64,000 nt of DNA from positions 682,001 to 746,000 of the forward strand of contig CP051139.1 of NCBI GenBank assembly GCA_001592805.2, given 5' to 3'. Below, in pieces: positions 21,233-32,400 of this stretch. A program made the translations under genes and the position numbers. The notes below the pieces were generated by a model that was given only the letters and a program-made list of their open reading frames with translations, was not told where the DNA came from and did not search any database. This DNA comes from Peltaster fructicola (lineage: Eukaryota; Ascomycota; Dothideomycetes). The first letter of the stretch is position 1, and the number at the start of each line of letters is the position of its first letter.

Positions 21233-22417
21233 ATGGCTAACATTCTACTTACTGGAGCAAGTGGCTATCTTGGTGGAGATCTATTCGACTTCCTTCAGAC
21301 ATACTCACTACCTCAGCATGGCACGATATATGCACTCGTGCGTAATGAGGAACAAGCAGCCCAGGTGAAGAAGCTATACAAGGCCGAGCCTCTGTCATTC
21401 GACCTGCACAATGGCAAGGTCGTCAAAGAGACACTACTTACGAAGAGGATCTCAATCGTCTTTTCACTGATTGATGCATTCAATGTACATACACAATCAA
21501 ACTTCCTCAAAGGACTAGCAGCTGTTGGCAAACAGCTCGAAGTGCAGACACACTTTCTGCACACCAGTGGAGCGAAGCTGTTCAGCAAGTTCGCCGGTCA
21601 CCCGACTGATCGCATCCTGAGCGATGCTGAGGATGGACTATACGAGATCCAGAAGACTGCGAAGCCCGAGTTCGACTTGATGCAGACGGTCAGTGTGTTC
21701 TTCTGTACTTAGGCGCGCATTGATTGGCAAGCAGGCAGTGAACACCAACAATAGCGTGATAGAGGAAGGCGAAGCGCTCGGTGTGAAGACCTATATCTTC
21801 ATACCCTGTATCGTCTACGGCGAGGGCGCAGGCTTCGGAAACAAGACCTCAATCCAGACAAAGTGTGTGATACAGGCAGGAAAAGCACTTCGACGAGTGC
21901 ACAAACCTGACACTCTCAATGGAGTAAGTGATGCGAAACACCACTCGGCATAGCACTGACCACATCTAGACATGGCCAGTCAGTGACGTTCGAGACAACT
22001 CAAAGCTCTACGCCCAGCTTCTGCACAAGATCCTGTTGAACGAGGATATCCCACACAACCGCCATGGATATTACCTTGCCGCGTCAGGTTCAGTGGCGTG
22101 GAGTGATATCTATGCCGCTGCTGCCCAGGCACTTTACAAGAGAGGTCTTGCTGACAGCAACGACGTCGCTGAGGTCAGTAGCGAGTCCCTGGATCAAGCA
22201 GGCAAGGCACTCGAGTGTCCGCCACAAATGGTGTCACTCCAGATGGGTGGGAAGTGAGTAGTTTGTCATATGCTGGCGTTCGTAATGCTGACATGCATAC
22301 AGATGCACTCTGCAGGCTGATAACGGTCCAAAGATTGGCTGGAAGGCAGACCATCGACCTGAGCATATCCTCCAAGCTCTTGATGCTGAAGTCGAGCTCA
22401 TGTTGCGATACATGTAA
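21233..22417 (+). CDS. NAD-dependent epimerase/dehydratase-like (extended SDR) protein
   Basis: A 347-residue Rossmann protein in four exons: 21233-21688, 21735-21923, 21970-22253, 22303-22417. Introns are 46, 46 and 49 nt with GTCAGT, GTAAGT and GTGAGT donors. The first intron is the weakest because it ends at GCAAGCAG. The N-terminal motif is ILLTGASGYLGGDLFDFL, an extended-SDR glycine motif. Later landmarks are FLHTSGAKLF, TNNSVIEEGEALGVKTYIFI, PCIVYGEGAGFGN, WPVSDVRDNSKLYAQLL and GWKADHRPEHILQALDAEVE. The usual active-site YxxxK is not evident, as in many fungal NmrA/epimerase-like relatives. Substrate unknown. The promoter carries a 15-bp direct repeat and a TATA box, which suggests regulated expression. 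Confidence 0.88.
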
Positions 22418-22657
22418 CGTTAGAATACTGGACGAGAATGGAGAAGAAGCATTGCTGTCGAGACCCACCAGAAGATTTTAGCTTCTTTGCATTGAGAGGT
22501 GCTACGTCACTAGTGATGAATGTTGAACGAAAGAGCGGCAACAACGTGCAGTGATCAGCTTGGGCGCTCAGCATTCGTATCCCTTTCGAAAGAGATTACC
22601 TCGTTGCCTCATTCCCACTCTCTTTCCACACTGCGAGACTGTGCAAAGACTGCTCTT

Positions 22658-22713
22658 GTAAGCTGCAATGATGCTGTCTGGTGTAGGACACGGCAGTACT
22701 AACCAAGGTACAG
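22658..22713 (+). other. Possible 5' UTR intron of the next SDR gene
   Basis: GTAAGC at 22658, perfect branch-like TACTAAC at 22697-22703, and CAG ending at 22713, five bases before the ATG at 22718. This is a plausible leader intron by sequence alone. The rest of the 300-bp gap (22418-22717) shows nothing. Confidence 0.4.
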
Positions 22714-22717
22714 AGAC

Positions 22718-23926
22718 ATGTTTCGAAGTAGCTTCCTCAGACAGGCTACCAGAGCCGTGCAAAGCTCTACCTGCCGTCCTACAACTGTCACACCATTTGC
22801 AGCCCGCACGTTCACGCGTAACGCTATCAGGTTCGACACCCCGAACTCGAATGACCCGGACGACCGCCATGACCGCTACTCAACAGCCGCCGAGCCAGGA
22901 GAGTCTGAGCATGAGGGTGCAAACTCGCGAACAGACAACACTATTGTCGTAGAATATCCAGCCGAGGAAGAGCTGCCTCGCGAAAGAGCTATACAGGGCC
23001 GTGGAGGACTGCACTTCAAGCGTACTTTGGCATCTTTCAGTTTGGAAAGCCGTGTAGCTGTGGTTACAGGTGGTGCAAGAGGTCTCGGCCTGATCATGAG
23101 TCAGGCTCTCGTTCAGAGTGGTGCTGATGTTGCAATCGTGGATCTTAACAGTGAGTCGATAGCAGGTACAGTGTAATCCGGACAGGAGCTGACCAGAGCA
23201 CCAGAGGATGAGGCTACTCAGCAAGCTGAGATACTCATGCAGACATTCCGTGACGAGAACCCAGACTCGTTCCACCGACCACGAGTGTCCGCACACTATG
23301 CCGATGTCTCTGACCCAGACAGCGTCAATGCTTCCATTGCAGAGATCATACAGCAACACCACAAGATCGATCATCTTGTCACCAGCGCAGGCTTCACAGA
23401 GAACTTCGATGCTATCGCCTATCCATACGACAGAATCAAGAAGCTGTGGGGTGTTAACGTTGACGGAACATACTTGTTCGCAACTGCAGTCGCTAAGCAC
23501 CTGATGGAGCGCAAGGTCAACGGAAGCATGGTGTTCATTGGTAGCATGAGTGGCTCGATTGTCAATGTGCCACAGCCACAGGCACCATACAACGCCGCCA
23601 AGGCAGCTGTCAGACATCTTGCTGCTTCAATGGCAGTTGAATGGGCTCACGCTGGTATTCGAGTCAACTGTATCAGCCCAGGATACATGTTGACTGCCTT
23701 GTAAGTGGGAGTAGTACCTCAACGGGACAGTACTGACTGCAACAGGACCAAGAAGATCCTTGACGACAATCCAGAGCTTGCACAGAAGTGGACCAGCTTG
23801 ATCCCACAAGGAAAGATGGGTCGTCCAGAAGATCTGATGGGAGCTGTCACATTCTTACTGAGTGATGCTGCTGGGTATGTGACTGGAGCAGATCTCCGTG
23901 TCGACGGCGGTTACACTGTCACTTAA
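22718..23926 (+). CDS. SDR (arabinitol/sorbose reductase-like) with mitochondrial-type leader
   Basis: A 371-residue classical SDR in three exons: 22718-23150, 23199-23700, 23746-23926. Introns use GTGAGT/GCTGACCAGAG and GTAAGT/CAACAG. The catalytic core is complete: cofactor loop VVTGGARGLGLIMSQAL, HLVTSAGF, Ser in VFIGSMSGSIVNVPQ, and the YNAAKAAVRHLA catalytic Tyr/Lys. The C-terminus DGGYTVT is typical. The family resembles fungal polyol reductases or dehydrogenases (arabinitol, sorbose, mannitol); the exact substrate is not readable. About 100 residues precede the core. The first 35 (FRSSFLRQATRAVQSSTCR, then FAARTFTRN) are basic, Ser/Arg-rich and acid-free, like a mitochondrial presequence. 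Confidence 0.92.
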
Positions 23927-24135
23927 GCAATAACCCATGCGCTAGCAATGAAGAGATGCCTCAACCGTATAATAGCACTGAACTTCGTATTGACGATCTA
24001 AGCTATCTCTTCCAATGCTCGCTCGAACTACACTCATGGTTCAATCTGCGCTTTCATCATGCTGTCGTGCTCGCTAAGCTTCAGTGTGTGTCGTAGAACA
24101 CCCTTTGGTGTTGCTTGTTTCATCAGCCGTGGTCA

Positions 24136-26140
24136 TCAACCACGACGGTATCGTCTGCCGTCTCGATCATATATGTATTCGCGTTCGTAGATTCGTTCAT
24201 CGTAGACCGAACGAGGAGGTGCTGGCACAGGTGGTGGTGGTGCTGGTGCCAACAACTTCGGTGCTCGCTCGATCTCATCCCTTTCCCATTGTATCTCTCT
24301 GATGCGTTCGCGACGCTCTCGTCGAATGTCCTCAGTCAGCTCCACAAGCTTGAGGACATCCTCCTAAGAAAGATCAGTATGAAGTGTTTAGTCCGTCGCC
24401 CGCACTTACATATCGCAGGTATTCCATAACGTAGTAGAATTCATCGTTCTCTTCGTACTCATAACCACTCTCTTCAATGGCCTCTTTGATGACAAGGTCC
24501 TTTGTGACCTCGGTCCACATACGATCTTTTGTCTTTGGCCGTTCAAGTGGACGCTCTTCGATAGTGGTACGCCGCTCAATGCGTGTTTCCTCAATTTTCT
24601 CCTCGCCTCTACCGACTGGAGGCGCTGGAATCGGTGCTGGCGCTCTACGCTCGTAGTCTTGTTCATATCCCCGACCGTCAGCATAGAACTTGCTTGTTCG
24701 CTCGCCATTGTAGCGTTGCCAAGTGATCTCTTGTGCTCCACCACCAATACCATCCATACGTACACGCTCTGTCCCAGGGGGGACATCAACGAGCTCCCAC
24801 TTTCGTGTAGCGCCATTGTACGCTTCTCCAGGATATGCTCGTGAGGTAGCTCGTCGATTGTAGTAGTCTGCCTCACTGGTGATCTCTTCTTCTTCGAATC
24901 GACGACGAGGACTCGCTACCGACGGAGCACGCCTGGCCACCCTGGTGTCCTCACGCTCCTTACGATCTTGTTCAATGATCAACTCTTCATCATACGCCTT
25001 GCCGTTCCTGGTGCCCGTGCGCCTGATGGCAATCTCAAGATCTTCTTCTCGCTCACGTGGTGGACTTGGAGGCGGTGGCGGAGGAGTAGGCTCTCTTGCA
25101 CGCTCAAACCCATGATCGATATTGCGATAGTGCGTGATGACTTCCTGCACAATGGGTGGTCGAACAATAGGCTCAATTGGAGGCGGCAGAGGCTCTGGAG
25201 AGGGCTCTCTTGGTGGTGGTTCGGGTGAAATGCTTCGCTCCCTGCGTCGGATAATGATCTCTTCCTTCTCGTAGTCTCTTGGAGGCGGACTAGGCTCTTT
25301 GCGAGGCCGACGGACTATCCATTCTTCCTTTTCTGTGGCGACAACCCTGCTTCTTGATCGTGGTGGTGGAGCCGCACTCAAGCGGTCTGATTCACGTATT
25401 TTGATATCGATTTCCTCTCGAACGTCATCACGTCCGCCTCGACGAGGTGGTGAATCTCTTGTCTCCCGAATCTTGATCTCCTCCTCTTCGACTACCTCTC
25501 TCCTGGCTGGGCGTCTCTCGCCTTCACCGCGGCGTATCCTGATCTCTTCGACCTCTCTTTCTCGGACCTCGCTACGAGGAGACGCAATGCTGCGTTCGTC
25601 GTCTTCCCTACGACGAATGCTGATATCGATCTCTTCTTCACCTCGTCGTGGGGGTGCTCGACTACGTGGTCTCTCTCTGAATACGATCTCCTCGCGTTCA
25701 CCACGACCGATATCACTTGGCGGGTAAGGTGGTCTGCGATCGCGTTCCCGCTCTTTCTCACGTATGATGATCTCTTCCTTCTCGACAACCCGGTCAGGCA
25801 CTCTTGATCGGGCCAAAGACTCATTACTACGTCGTCTTCCTACCAATCTCGAGCGGTTGTCGTCCTCGCGCGTGTCCTCACGGATGACCAATTGTGTTTC
25901 GACGTTCTTGCCGTAGTCATCTCGTAGGAAGTCTGGTACTCTCGAGCGATCGTCGCGCCGATCATCTCTGCGATCTCGCTCTAGGACGATGGTCTCTGTT
26001 CTGCGTTCAGGACCACGTGAGCGAGATTCTCTGATATCAATGTCCACTTCGCTGCGGTCGCGATCTCGTCGACCACCCTGCCTGCCATAGTCTCGATCAC
26101 GGTCGTCATAGTCGTAACGACCATAATCTCGACGCGACAT
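24136..26140 (-). CDS. Arg/Glu-rich fungal protein with repeated EEIxIR motifs and a conserved C-terminal domain
   Basis: A 652-residue product in two exons (24410-26140 and 24136-24363; intron 24364-24409, GTAAGT...TTCTTAG). The N-terminal two-thirds is highly charged and repeats a short motif about ten times: VDIDIRE, KEEIIIRE, REEIVFRE, EEIDISIRR, VEEIRIRR, EEEIKIRE, REEIDIKIRE, KEEWIVRR, KEEIIIRR, EDLEIAIRR. The C-terminal third has two conserved-looking blocks, KWELVDVPPGTERVRMDGIG with EITWQRYNGE, and MWTEVTKDLVIKEAIEE with FYYVMEYLRYEDVLKLVELT. These resemble a fungal domain of unknown function (I recall a DUF8035-type entry). A proline-rich tract (PTPPPPPPSPP) separates them. The intron falls inside the second block, so splicing is certain. 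Function unknown; nuclear or RNA-linked by composition only. Confidence 0.88.
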
Positions 26141-26763
26141 CGTGTTAGTCGTGGTCTAAGCGATGGCGGAACGCAGTGAGGCTTCTGAAAGAGGGACAAC
26201 TGCAGAAAAGTGCCCACGCCGCGGGCGAATGGTGAAGTCGTGTAGCCACAATAAACGCTCTGGTAGGGAGAGAGGGAAAGCGCCTGTACATGTGCAATAC
26301 TCAGCCAAGACGTGAGTCCACTGGCTTCGAGCGCTCAAAATTGTTCGCTAGGCTGGCGGGAAGAGCAGCGACACACGAGAGAACGTGGGAACAGACTGAT
26401 GAGCTCATGTTTGATCGATGTGATAGCCGTGCAGGTGCAGCAAGGCAGTATCGTGTGTTGGCCGTGGTGGGGTGGATGACGTTGCATTGCAGCAAGGTGA
26501 GGCCTTTGATCATCAGAATCTGCTGGCGCGGTGACTAGATTGCGATATCATTCAAGACGCACTCGTCTAGGTCAATGAGCATGACAACAGTGAGTCTCAT
26601 CTCGACAGCCTGTCGCTAGCACAGCTGGGAGCATGTCAGAGCCTAGTGTGAGAGCATACTGATGACTCAAGACTCGTAAGTATGACCACGCAGCACTTTC
26701 ACAAAGCATGTTTTCGAGCAGGTTCAAAAGTCATTCACATCTCCTTGCGTCTCTTCTGCAACA
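26141..26763. other. Divergent promoter region, EEIxIR gene / RNA cyclase
   Basis: No gene is recognised. It separates two divergent genes and must hold both promoters. Confidence 0.6.
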
Positions 26764-27993
26764 ATGAGTGCTGTCAAGCTCGATGGCCGCACGCTCGAAG
26801 GAGGTGGCCAGCTACTGCGAAACGCTATATGCCTGTCGGCGTTGACAGGAACGCCAGTTGAGATCGACAACATCAGAGGCAATCGCTCGTCTGGTGGTGG
26901 TCTGAAGGCCCAGCACCTTGCATGTGTAAACTGGCTGGCTGTTGCCTGCAATGCTAAGGTTACTGGTGGTGAGAAGGGCAGCAAAGCACTTATCTTTGCT
27001 CCCGAAATGCAAGAAGGGAGCAAATCTCCAGCCTACAAACAATTAGACGACCCATACCACTTCGAGAGCACGGTCGATATTGGCACAGCCGGAAGCACTG
27101 GGTTAGTTCTTCAAGCAGTCCTACCGTACATCCTCTTCGCACCGCCACGCACTGCCACCCATATTCGGCTTCGAGTGAGCGGAGGTACGAATGTGTCAGG
27201 ATCACCTTCGTATGAATACCTTACTCAGGTCCTGCTCCCAATACTTGAAACCATCGGCCTACCAGCAATTACAGCGTCATTACAGGCACGTGGCTGGAGC
27301 ACCGGTCGATCGACGCCAGGATCTTTCGTGCTGGACATACCCATCAGCCACACACGACCACTGCCAGCCTTTGCATTGCGTCCGTCTGACAAGAGCAAGA
27401 AACCTACAAAACCTACCCGACTGCAAGTCACATTCCTTGGTCCGCACTCCTGCCATGAACATCTTAGGCTTGTGCTAGTTCCTGCCATCCAGCATTACTT
27501 CGGACTAGCCTACAAGCCAGGTACCAGCAACCTGTCCGTGAACTGCGAGGACAGTGGTGACGATAAGCGGCTATATCTCATCATCATGGCCATCGTAGCC
27601 GCGCCAGAGGACAAGATTAAAGAGTACAGGCTCGCTCGAGACTGGTTGTATGACCGGAAAGTACGCAGCGTCGAGCGTGCGGTAACAGAGATGAGCGAAA
27701 GGGTCGCAGCAGATATGTACGACGAATGGCGTAGTGGTGCATGGGTCGACGAGCACATGAGAGATCAGCTTGTAATCTTCCAAGCACTATCAGATCCCGA
27801 GAGCAGCGTGTGGCCTGGACGAAGCAAGGATGGCGAGAATCGTGAGCCCAGTCTACATGCTCGCACTGCTGAATGGGTGGCCAAAGAGATGCTTGGTGTC
27901 CATTTCAGTGTTGAGGGTGCGTGTGATGGCATTGGCTTCACCTTGCAGGAGGATTTGCCAGACGGCATCTCAGGCTTGAAGCTCAGTTCCTGA
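26764..27993 (+). CDS. RNA 3'-terminal phosphate cyclase
   Basis: A 409-residue single-exon enzyme of the RtcA class, which converts RNA 3'-phosphate to a 2',3'-cyclic phosphate using ATP. Landmarks are LDGRTLEGGGQLLRNAICLS at the N-terminus, the substrate-site block IRGNRSSGGGLKAQHLACV, the nucleotide-site DIGTAGSTGLVLQAVLPYIL, and the family signature RVSGGTNVSGSPSYEYL. The C-terminal part has DEHMRDQLVIFQAL and LHARTAEWVAKEMLG. It is distinguished from the ribosome-biogenesis paralogue Rcl1 by the intact RtcA-type nucleotide-site block, but I could not confirm the catalytic His. Asp/Gly insertions between about 220 and 260 are fungal-looking loops. Confidence 0.93.
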   Translation: MSAVKLDGRTLEGGGQLLRNAICLSALTGTPVEIDNIRGNRSSGGGLKAQHLACVNWLAVACNAKVTGGEKGSKALIFAPEMQEGSKSPAYKQLDDPYHFESTVDIGTAGSTGLVLQAVLPYILFAPPRTATHIRLRVSGGTNVSGSPSYEYLTQVLLPILETIGLPAITASLQARGWSTGRSTPGSFVLDIPISHTRPLPAFALRPSDKSKKPTKPTRLQVTFLGPHSCHEHLRLVLVPAIQHYFGLAYKPGTSNLSVNCEDSGDDKRLYLIIMAIVAAPEDKIKEYRLARDWLYDRKVRSVERAVTEMSERVAADMYDEWRSGAWVDEHMRDQLVIFQALSDPESSVWPGRSKDGENREPSLHARTAEWVAKEMLGVHFSVEGACDGIGFTLQEDLPDGISGLKLSS

Positions 27994-29147
27994 CCGGACT
28001 ATGCAGTCCTCGATGATCCACGGTGCATGCATCGATTACAGAAACCCTGCGGCAGTCAATAGATCATCCGGCCCTGCATAAGCGTTGATGAGACTTGCTA
28101 AAGAAGAGATGAGTACCTCCTGATGCGCTAAGTATGAGTGGGTGCATACAATGCTTGCCTCGAAGTGATCGCGTCGCATTGTACACAAAGTGATCACCAT
28201 GAAATACAATTGATGTCGCATTGAACCTCAGCACTGTAGAGGCGATCGCGCTTCGACGTCGGTTACAGATACTGGTTCGCTAATATCTTCCCGCGCTCAC
28301 CAGTGGTCAGACGCTTGGACCAAATGAAGCACCTTCCTATACACTGAAAGCAACCAATCTTACACTTTCGACGACAATAACGCCGCTGCTCCTTGCACGC
28401 GCATGAACTCGCGCTGACGATTCATTATCACAGACGATTTCCGAGCGCTCCCAAGAGTGGCTGTCTGTGGCTTTTCGTGCTTCCAATTCTCTTCTGATTC
28501 GATTACCTCCAGGGTAACACAACCAAACAATCAATCGCCCACTGGCTCATTGTTCCGCCCAGCTACGCGTGCAGCGACAAGCACACCCTCTACATCTGAG
28601 ACCTGCTCCAGAAGCACACAGCCGCGTACGCAGCTGAGTGTACGCTGATCGTCTGCCGTCCTCCAAAAGTGAGTTCCAGCGCTGCTGATTTCGCTCTGGC
28701 GCGTGCGTTCCCTTGTTTTTAGTGTTCAGCCATTAACCATTGCACTTTAGTTCCCGGCCCAGAGAGCTCTCTCCCTTCGTCACTACCGACTCTGTACACC
28801 TCTCCGCCTCTCCACCCAACAGCACCACCACCTCGACCGCGATTGAGGAGCTCACCAGCTTGCCGCCGACGTCACTGCTGCGAATCAATACCTGTGTGTC
28901 GTTTGCGCCTCGAAGACCTTGTCCTCGCGCAATCAAGCAACCGCCCCCGTCATTGCTGCCCATCGACAGGATCTTACAACGCGCAATTGCGGCTGTGGAA
29001 AATCCCCTGCTTGTGTACATATAAGCTGTTGTTTTTCAATCGACGAGAAGCCGTCCTCAATCTAAGGTCGCGACTGCGGGCCACCCTCTCCTGAAACACG
29101 CCGAGATCCGTCCATCTTCATAATTTTGAGCAAGGCACAACTACAAC
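27994..29147. other. Intergenic region and long leader of the G-beta gene
   Basis: No gene is recognised. The right half looks like a long 5' leader of the G-beta gene, with CT- and CA-rich tracts at 28750-28990 and a possible leader intron (GTGAGT at 28679 to TTTTTAG at 28732, or TTTAG at 28750). Long leaders with introns are common for fungal signalling genes. Confidence 0.5.
28679..28732 (+). other. Possible 5' UTR intron of the G-beta gene
   Basis: Consensus donor GTGAGT, branch-like GCTGAT, and a strong pyrimidine tract CCCTTGTTTTTAG. An alternative acceptor lies at 28750 after ATTAAC. It rests on sequence only; transcript data would decide. Confidence 0.4.
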
Positions 29148-30394
29148 ATGGCGGAGTCGAGCGCGGAGAGCATCCAGCAGAAGATTCAGATCGCCCGACG
29201 AGATGCAGAGGCACTGAAGGACAGGATAAAGCGCAGAAAGGATGAGCTCGCCGACACAACGCGTATGTGCTGAGGACCGCTTTCAAGTTTCACAGTACTG
29301 ACTCCTGATAGTGCGCGACGTTGCGCGACAACGAGTCGAACAGCTACCTCGCCTGGCCATGCGCACCAAACGTACATTGAAAGGTCACCTTGCCAAGATC
29401 TACGCCATGCATTGGTCTACAGACCGCCGACACCTCGTGTCAGCTTCACAAGACGGCAAGCTCATTATCTGGGACGCCTACACCACCAACAAGGTGCACG
29501 CCATTCCTTTGCGATCGTCTTGGGTCATGACTTGCGCATATGCTCCGAGCGGGAACTACGTGGCTTGTGGTGGTCTTGACAACATCTGCTCGATCTACAA
29601 CCTTAGTGCACGAGAAGGACCAACAAGAGTTGCGCGAGAGCTTAGTGGACACTCAGGCTATCTCAGCTGTTGCCGCTTCATCAACGACCGTCGCATCCTC
29701 ACATCCTCCGGCGACATGACTTGCGTGCTATGGGACATCGAGACTGGCCAGAAGATCACAGAGTTCGCCGACCATCTGGGCGATGTCATGAGTCTGAGCA
29801 TCAACCCGCTTGACAACAACCAGTTCGTATCCGGAGCATGCGATGCTTTTGCCAAGCTGTGGGACATTCGACAGCAGAAGTGCACCCAGACTTTTGCTGC
29901 TCACGATTCTGACATCAATGCCATTCAGTACTTCCCTAGTGGAAATGCATTCGGAACTGGTTCTGATGATGCCTCGTGCCGACTCTTCGACATTCGTGCA
30001 GACCGCGAACTTCAGAGCTACACGGTAGGTCCTATAAAGCTTCAGACAAACGACTTCGCTAACGAGCTTTAGATCGGCGAGCCAGTATGCGGCATCACGT
30101 CTGTCGCTTTCTCAGTGTCTGGTCGCCTTCTGTTCGCGGGTTATGACGACTTCGAGTGCAAGGTATGCTTGAGAACACTGGTCGATGGCTGCAAGCTAAC
30201 ATCAGCAGGTCTGGGACACTCTCCGAGGCGAGCGTGTTGGTACACTGCAAGGCCACGACAACCGTGTGAGCTGTCTCGGCGTTAGCAACGATGCTCTGTC
30301 GTTGTGCACAGGCTCGTGGGATTCAATGGTTAGTGCTTCGTCCAGGCATGTGTTGACAAGACTGACACGATCCCAGCTTCGCATCTGGGCATAA
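29148..30394 (+). CDS. GPB1: Heterotrimeric G-protein beta subunit
   Basis: A 351-residue WD40 protein in five exons: 29148-29262, 29312-30024, 30073-30162, 30209-30328, 30377-30394. All four introns are 46-49 nt with good donors and the last exon is 18 nt (LRIWA, stop). The N-terminal helix [20 protein letters not shown] is the coiled coil that binds the gamma subunit. Seven blades follow, for example [94 protein letters not shown] and GSWDSMLRIWA. It pairs with gamma and alpha in pheromone, nutrient and conidiation signalling. Aspergillus calls it SfaD. A phosducin-like gene lies about 6 kb downstream. Confidence 0.97.
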
Positions 30395-31164
30395 ACTATA
30401 TCTCCCTTTTCTCAACATTACGAATGCGGTCCGGTAATAATGATTCCTTCGTGTACAACACATTACCAACAGGAAAAGAAAGGCGCAGTGTGTAATAGCC
30501 GCAATCGGCAGCATGGAGGTTGTCGAGCATGGGTGATTTGGCCAGTACAACAAGCTCGGCATTGCAACCAAAGACTATACTCGAACCGAAGGCCCGTCTG
30601 CCTACGAATACGGAATCACCTGGAAAACGGCGTATCAGAGTGAGGCAAAGTGGATGCAATATGCATCATACAGTGCGTTGTAGTAGACATCATGGAGGAG
30701 AGGTCGGTCAAGGAGTGTTTTGAATGAACGGTGTCCACTACGCCCTACCGAACGATAGTCTTCTGTAGCACCTTGCGACCATTACCATGTATCAGCGCGT
30801 GCTATGATCTTCTCTTACCATGCTCGTTTGGGCAGGTGTGGTAGCTGCCCCAGGCTGCCCATCGGCCGTTGTTTACCTTGGCAGCTTCATAAAGTATCCG
30901 TCAAACTCGTGTTTATCTCAACCGCAACAACACTTTCATCGCGCACATTTCGCAACATACTTCATACAACCGAGTGGCAGCAAGCCTTTTGCACCGTCTT
31001 GCATGGTGCGATCAAAGTCACACACATAAGCTTGGCACTAGTCTCTATGCAAGAATGCATGGTATGGCGCTGAGGTACTACGATGCCTCGTGACCTTCAC
31101 GAGTGTTCCATGAGAAGATTGCGGCGTGAAACAACATCGATCTCGTGCATGTGGCACCTTCAGG
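30395..31164. other. Intergenic, nothing recognised
   Basis: 3' region of G-beta, then about 700 bp with no coding similarity I can see. It borders the desaturase relic. Confidence 0.5.
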
Positions 31165-32400
31165 CATGATGGATCATGAGCATACGAAATATCAAGAAGG
31201 CTATCCTGCGAGATGCTTCAAGCGCTCCGTCACAACGTCCTTATTGTACATCGTCAGGGGTTGTCTCTGCATCTTCACCTTGTTCCTGGTTGCGAGCGTC
31301 ATGCCACAAATCGACAACAATCTCGTCTACCGGGCCACCTGAGCGACATATAGCTTCGTCCAAGGTCTCTTCTCCACGGGATTCTGGGTAATTGCTCGTG
31401 GATACGGACACCAAGCACTCTTTGACAGTGCTACTCCCAACGGCAGCTTCGGCTGGGCACTTCACGGTTTCCTGCTTGTGCCATATCCCTCTCGAAAATA
31501 CAGTCATGGTCTGCGTCATCGTTATCACAACAACATGGAGAAAGTCACAGCCTTTGTGCCACCAAGAGAGAGCGAGTTGCGGCCCGTCGCATGGGTCTAG
31601 CAGTCATTAGATGCTGGAGAGTACACGCCCATGCTGAGCCTCTTCTTTCTCATTGGACATCAACTGCTTGGATGGCGGATGTACCTTCTGTTCAGTATCA
31701 CGGCTAGAAAGTGTAGTGTATCAGCAAAAGCCAAGCCATGGTCATCAGTCAGCCACTTCGATTTACGAATCTGCTCACCGACTCTCAACAATGGGCCTCT
31801 CTGTTGTCAGATGCCGGACTACTCGCAATGGTGTATGCGTTGTCTTGTTGGAGCAAGACTAGCAGCCCTAAGTATGTCATGCTCGTATATGGCCTTCCAG
31901 AACTGTGAGTCAACTACTGGCTAGGTGAGTTTCCGGTCGTAGTGTCTAAGACATACTGACATTTTCCTTTCAGTCGCAATCACTTATCTCCACCACAACC
32001 ATCTATCTTCTGTATATTGCGAGGTCAATGCCTGACGCTTTCGAGAAGGTGTTCTTTCGACCGTTGATCGAGATTCTGGGCACATCGGACGAGGAATCAT
32101 GCATGAAACCATCATCATTAATGTGAACCACTACTTGTCCATGCAGGTGTCTTACCAATGGAGCCAAGACATGCTTATATCTTACTCAGAAAGATCCTGT
32201 TCTACCATGCGGAGGAAGCAAAAGAAGCAACCAAGCCATTGCTGGGCCACAGGTACCTGGCCGACCGTACGCTTTCTGGGTAGCTCGCTCGAAGACATTC
32301 AACAACTCAAAATTTGTCAGGCCGCATAGCGATAACACTCGTGTCCTGGTCTGGGTAGGAGCAGCCAACAAACGTACCAAGGAAAGGGTACAGGTCACTG
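31165..32400 (+). pseudogene. Relic of a delta-12 (oleate) type fatty acid desaturase
   Basis: Family-typical order is preserved across several frames. An N-terminal IPARCFKRS-like block is followed by a membrane segment (CLCIFTLFLVASVM), FSTGFWVIARGYGHQALFDS where a functional enzyme has the first His box HECGH, a second-box region (GFLLVPYPSRKYSHGLRHRYH), VFVP-like VTAFVPPRE, LIGHQLLGWRMYLL, and near the end RKILFYHAEEAKEATKPLLG matching the desaturase IPFYxAEEAxEAIKPxLG signature. The frame breaks repeatedly and has in-frame stops; the first His box has lost its His and Cys (RGYGH). A clean intron (31925-31973, GTGAGT, ACTGAC, TTTCAG) survives. Bounds are approximate. Confidence that it is a desaturase relic is high. 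Confidence 0.85.

Noticed and set aside
24880-25730. Plus-strand open frames rich in Ser/Arg opposite the EEIxIR gene
   Set aside because: Shadow of the biased composition of the true gene on the other strand.
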